DNA of 39,733 nt from Candidatus Harrisonbacteria bacterium. GTDB lineage: Bacteria; Patescibacteriota; Minisyncoccia; UBA6257; 1-14-0-10-44-23. The position numbers were made by a program, and so were the translations under genes. The DNA is taken from positions 1 through 39,733 of the forward strand of contig JAHFLF010000002.1 in assembly GCA_023255625.1 (NCBI GenBank), written 5' to 3'. This document shows positions 38,491 to 39,733 of this stretch, piece by piece. The first letter of the stretch is position 1. Each line of letters starts with the position of its first letter. The notes beneath the pieces are model-generated. The model made no database searches. It was not told the origin of the DNA and saw nothing but the letters and a program-made list of their open reading frames with translations.

Positions 38491-38567
38491 CGGTGGACCT
38501 AGGGAGAATCGAACTCCCCCCTCCTCGTTGCAAACGAGGCGTTCTACCACTGAACTATAGGCCCACC
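38491..38567 (-). tRNA. tRNA-Ala(TGC)
   Basis: GGTGGGCCTATAGTTCAGTGGTAGAACGCCTCGTTTGCAACGAGGAGGGGGGAGTTCGATTCTCCCTAGGTCCACC. Confidence 0.95.
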
Positions 38568-38740
38568 AAAAAAATTAATTTTTGAAAAATCGTGAAGACG
38601 CACTTACGGGACAGCTTTTCTCATTGCCGAAAGTTAGAAAATAATAACAAAAAAGTACGAAAAAGTAAATAAAATGTTGCGAGGTCGCCGCAGGTGGTGT
38701 TCCGTGCGGCGACCCCGTTTGGTTGGTTGGCTGGCGAGGC

Positions 38741-39733
38741 CTAGTTGAGCGCGATGTCGTGTCGGAACCACGACCCCGGACTCGCTATGAGAGCCGCGCC
38801 TGCCATGGCCCGCTCTCTCGCTACGTATCGGTGTTCGTCATAGCCGATGATGTTGACAATCCGACCACCGACAGAGACTCGTGCGCGGTCCGACTCTCGA
38901 ATGCCGGTGCCGGCTTCCAGAACTTCGACGCCCTTCAGTCGCTCTGCGGCGCTAAGGCCAAGTACGACCTCACCTACGTGCGCTTTCTCCGGATAGCCGG
39001 GGGCGCAGATGACGATGCAGACCGCGTGCTCATTGCGCCAGGTGGGCTCCGGAACGCTCGCGAGGTCGCCGACTGCCGCGCCGTCCAGTAACGGGAACAG
39101 ATCTGCTGTCATCGTGCCCAGTATGACCTGGGTCTCCGGGTCGCCAGGCCGGCAGTTGAACTCGACGATCTTGGCACCCGTCGGGGTAGCCATGAAACCC
39201 CCGTAGAGACAACCCTGAACTTGATCGATGCCTTCGTCGTGCAGCCCGCGGATCATCCGTTCGAAGATGTCGCGAACCTGGCCTTCGAGTTCCGGCCTTG
39301 TGCTGAACATCTCTGACGGACACTGTGCGCCGACGCCGCCGGTCATGAATCCCCGATCGTCGTCGTACGCGCGCTTGTAGTCCCTGCCCCAGCGCAGGAG
39401 ACGGATCGTCTTGCCGTCGGTGAAGCAGAACACGGAGAACTCGAAGCCCTCCATGAACTCTTCGACCAGAAGCGCCCGCTGGCCCTCGAAGGGTGGCATG
39501 CTCGCGAACATCTCTCCGGCCACCACGATTGCCTCCGAGACGGTAGAACAGATTCGTACGCCCTTGCCGGCCGCCGGGTAGACCCACTTGAGGACGATGG
39601 GTAGCTGGCACGAACGAAGGTGCTCGGTGAGATCCGTCGTAGGGCTCGAGGCAGTGAAGAGGCGGGCCTTGGCTGTCGGCACGCCCCAGCGCTCCATGGC
39701 TCGCTTGCAGTCTTCCTTGGAGCCTTCCGTGAT
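38741..39733 (-). CDS. purD: Phosphoribosylamine-glycine ligase, partial (5' end beyond the window)
   Basis: KWVYPAAGKGVRICSTVSEA, LLVEEFMEGFEFSVFCFTDGK, YGGFMATPTGAKIVEFNCRPGDPETQVIL; the frame stays open to 39733. Confidence 0.9.
   Translation of the reverse strand: MTEGSKEDCKRAMERWGVPTAKARLFTASSPTTDLTEHLRSCQLPIVLKWVYPAAGKGVRICSTVSEAIVVAGEMFASMPPFEGQRALLVEEFMEGFEFSVFCFTDGKTIRLLRWGRDYKRAYDDDRGFMTGGVGAQCPSEMFSTRPELEGQVRDIFERMIRGLHDEGIDQVQGCLYGGFMATPTGAKIVEFNCRPGDPETQVILGTMTADLFPLLDGAAVGDLASVPEPTWRNEHAVCIVICAPGYPEKAHVGEVVLGLSAAERLKGVEVLEAGTGIRESDRARVSVGGRIVNIIGYDEHRYVARERAMAGAALIASPGSWFRHDIALN

Noticed and set aside
38451-38550. N-terminal extension MVERLVCNEEGGVRFSLGPPGP of the NUDIX ORF
   Set aside because: Overlaps tRNA-Ala on the same strand; an internal ATG at 38451 fits the family better.

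Overview
The gene content, compact layout and repeats look like a Patescibacteria/CPR-type bacterial chromosome segment (taxonomy is inference). Recognised genes, mostly on the minus strand: serS, a RibF-like nucleotidyltransferase, lysS, greA, a GT2 glycosyltransferase, map, adk, a type II NADH dehydrogenase, a single-chain PheRS with a fused FDX-ACB domain, a MurL-MurD2-like fusion, kbl and tdh (threonine to glycine + acetyl-CoA), gatC/gatA, ligA, pilD/pilT/pilM, comF, a P-type ATPase and a partial purD. There are four tRNAs: Met(CAT), a probable initiator fMet, Asp(GTC) and Ala(TGC). One IS (about 1.2 kb, 9-bp target duplication, Zn-ribbon/DDE transposase needing a shift at an A7 run) is complete, and the right end of a second identical copy opens the window. 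Main observations: (1) a cobalamin riboswitch with terminator upstream of a secreted protein with transcobalamin/intrinsic-factor-like architecture (alpha barrel + DUF4430); (2) several unrelated repeat families inserted IN FRAME in conserved housekeeping genes, two of them bounded by perfect 9-10 bp in-frame direct repeats; (3) a duplicated two-hairpin element abutting the start codons of serS and the GT2 gene; (4) several ORF-poor, hairpin-rich intergenic regions, some with good promoters and terminators, that look like large structured ncRNAs I cannot assign; (5) long AT-rich inverted repeats that recur at gene junctions and supply start or stop codons. No computation was run. Family calls are by eye from translated motifs, and RNA structures are hand-paired.
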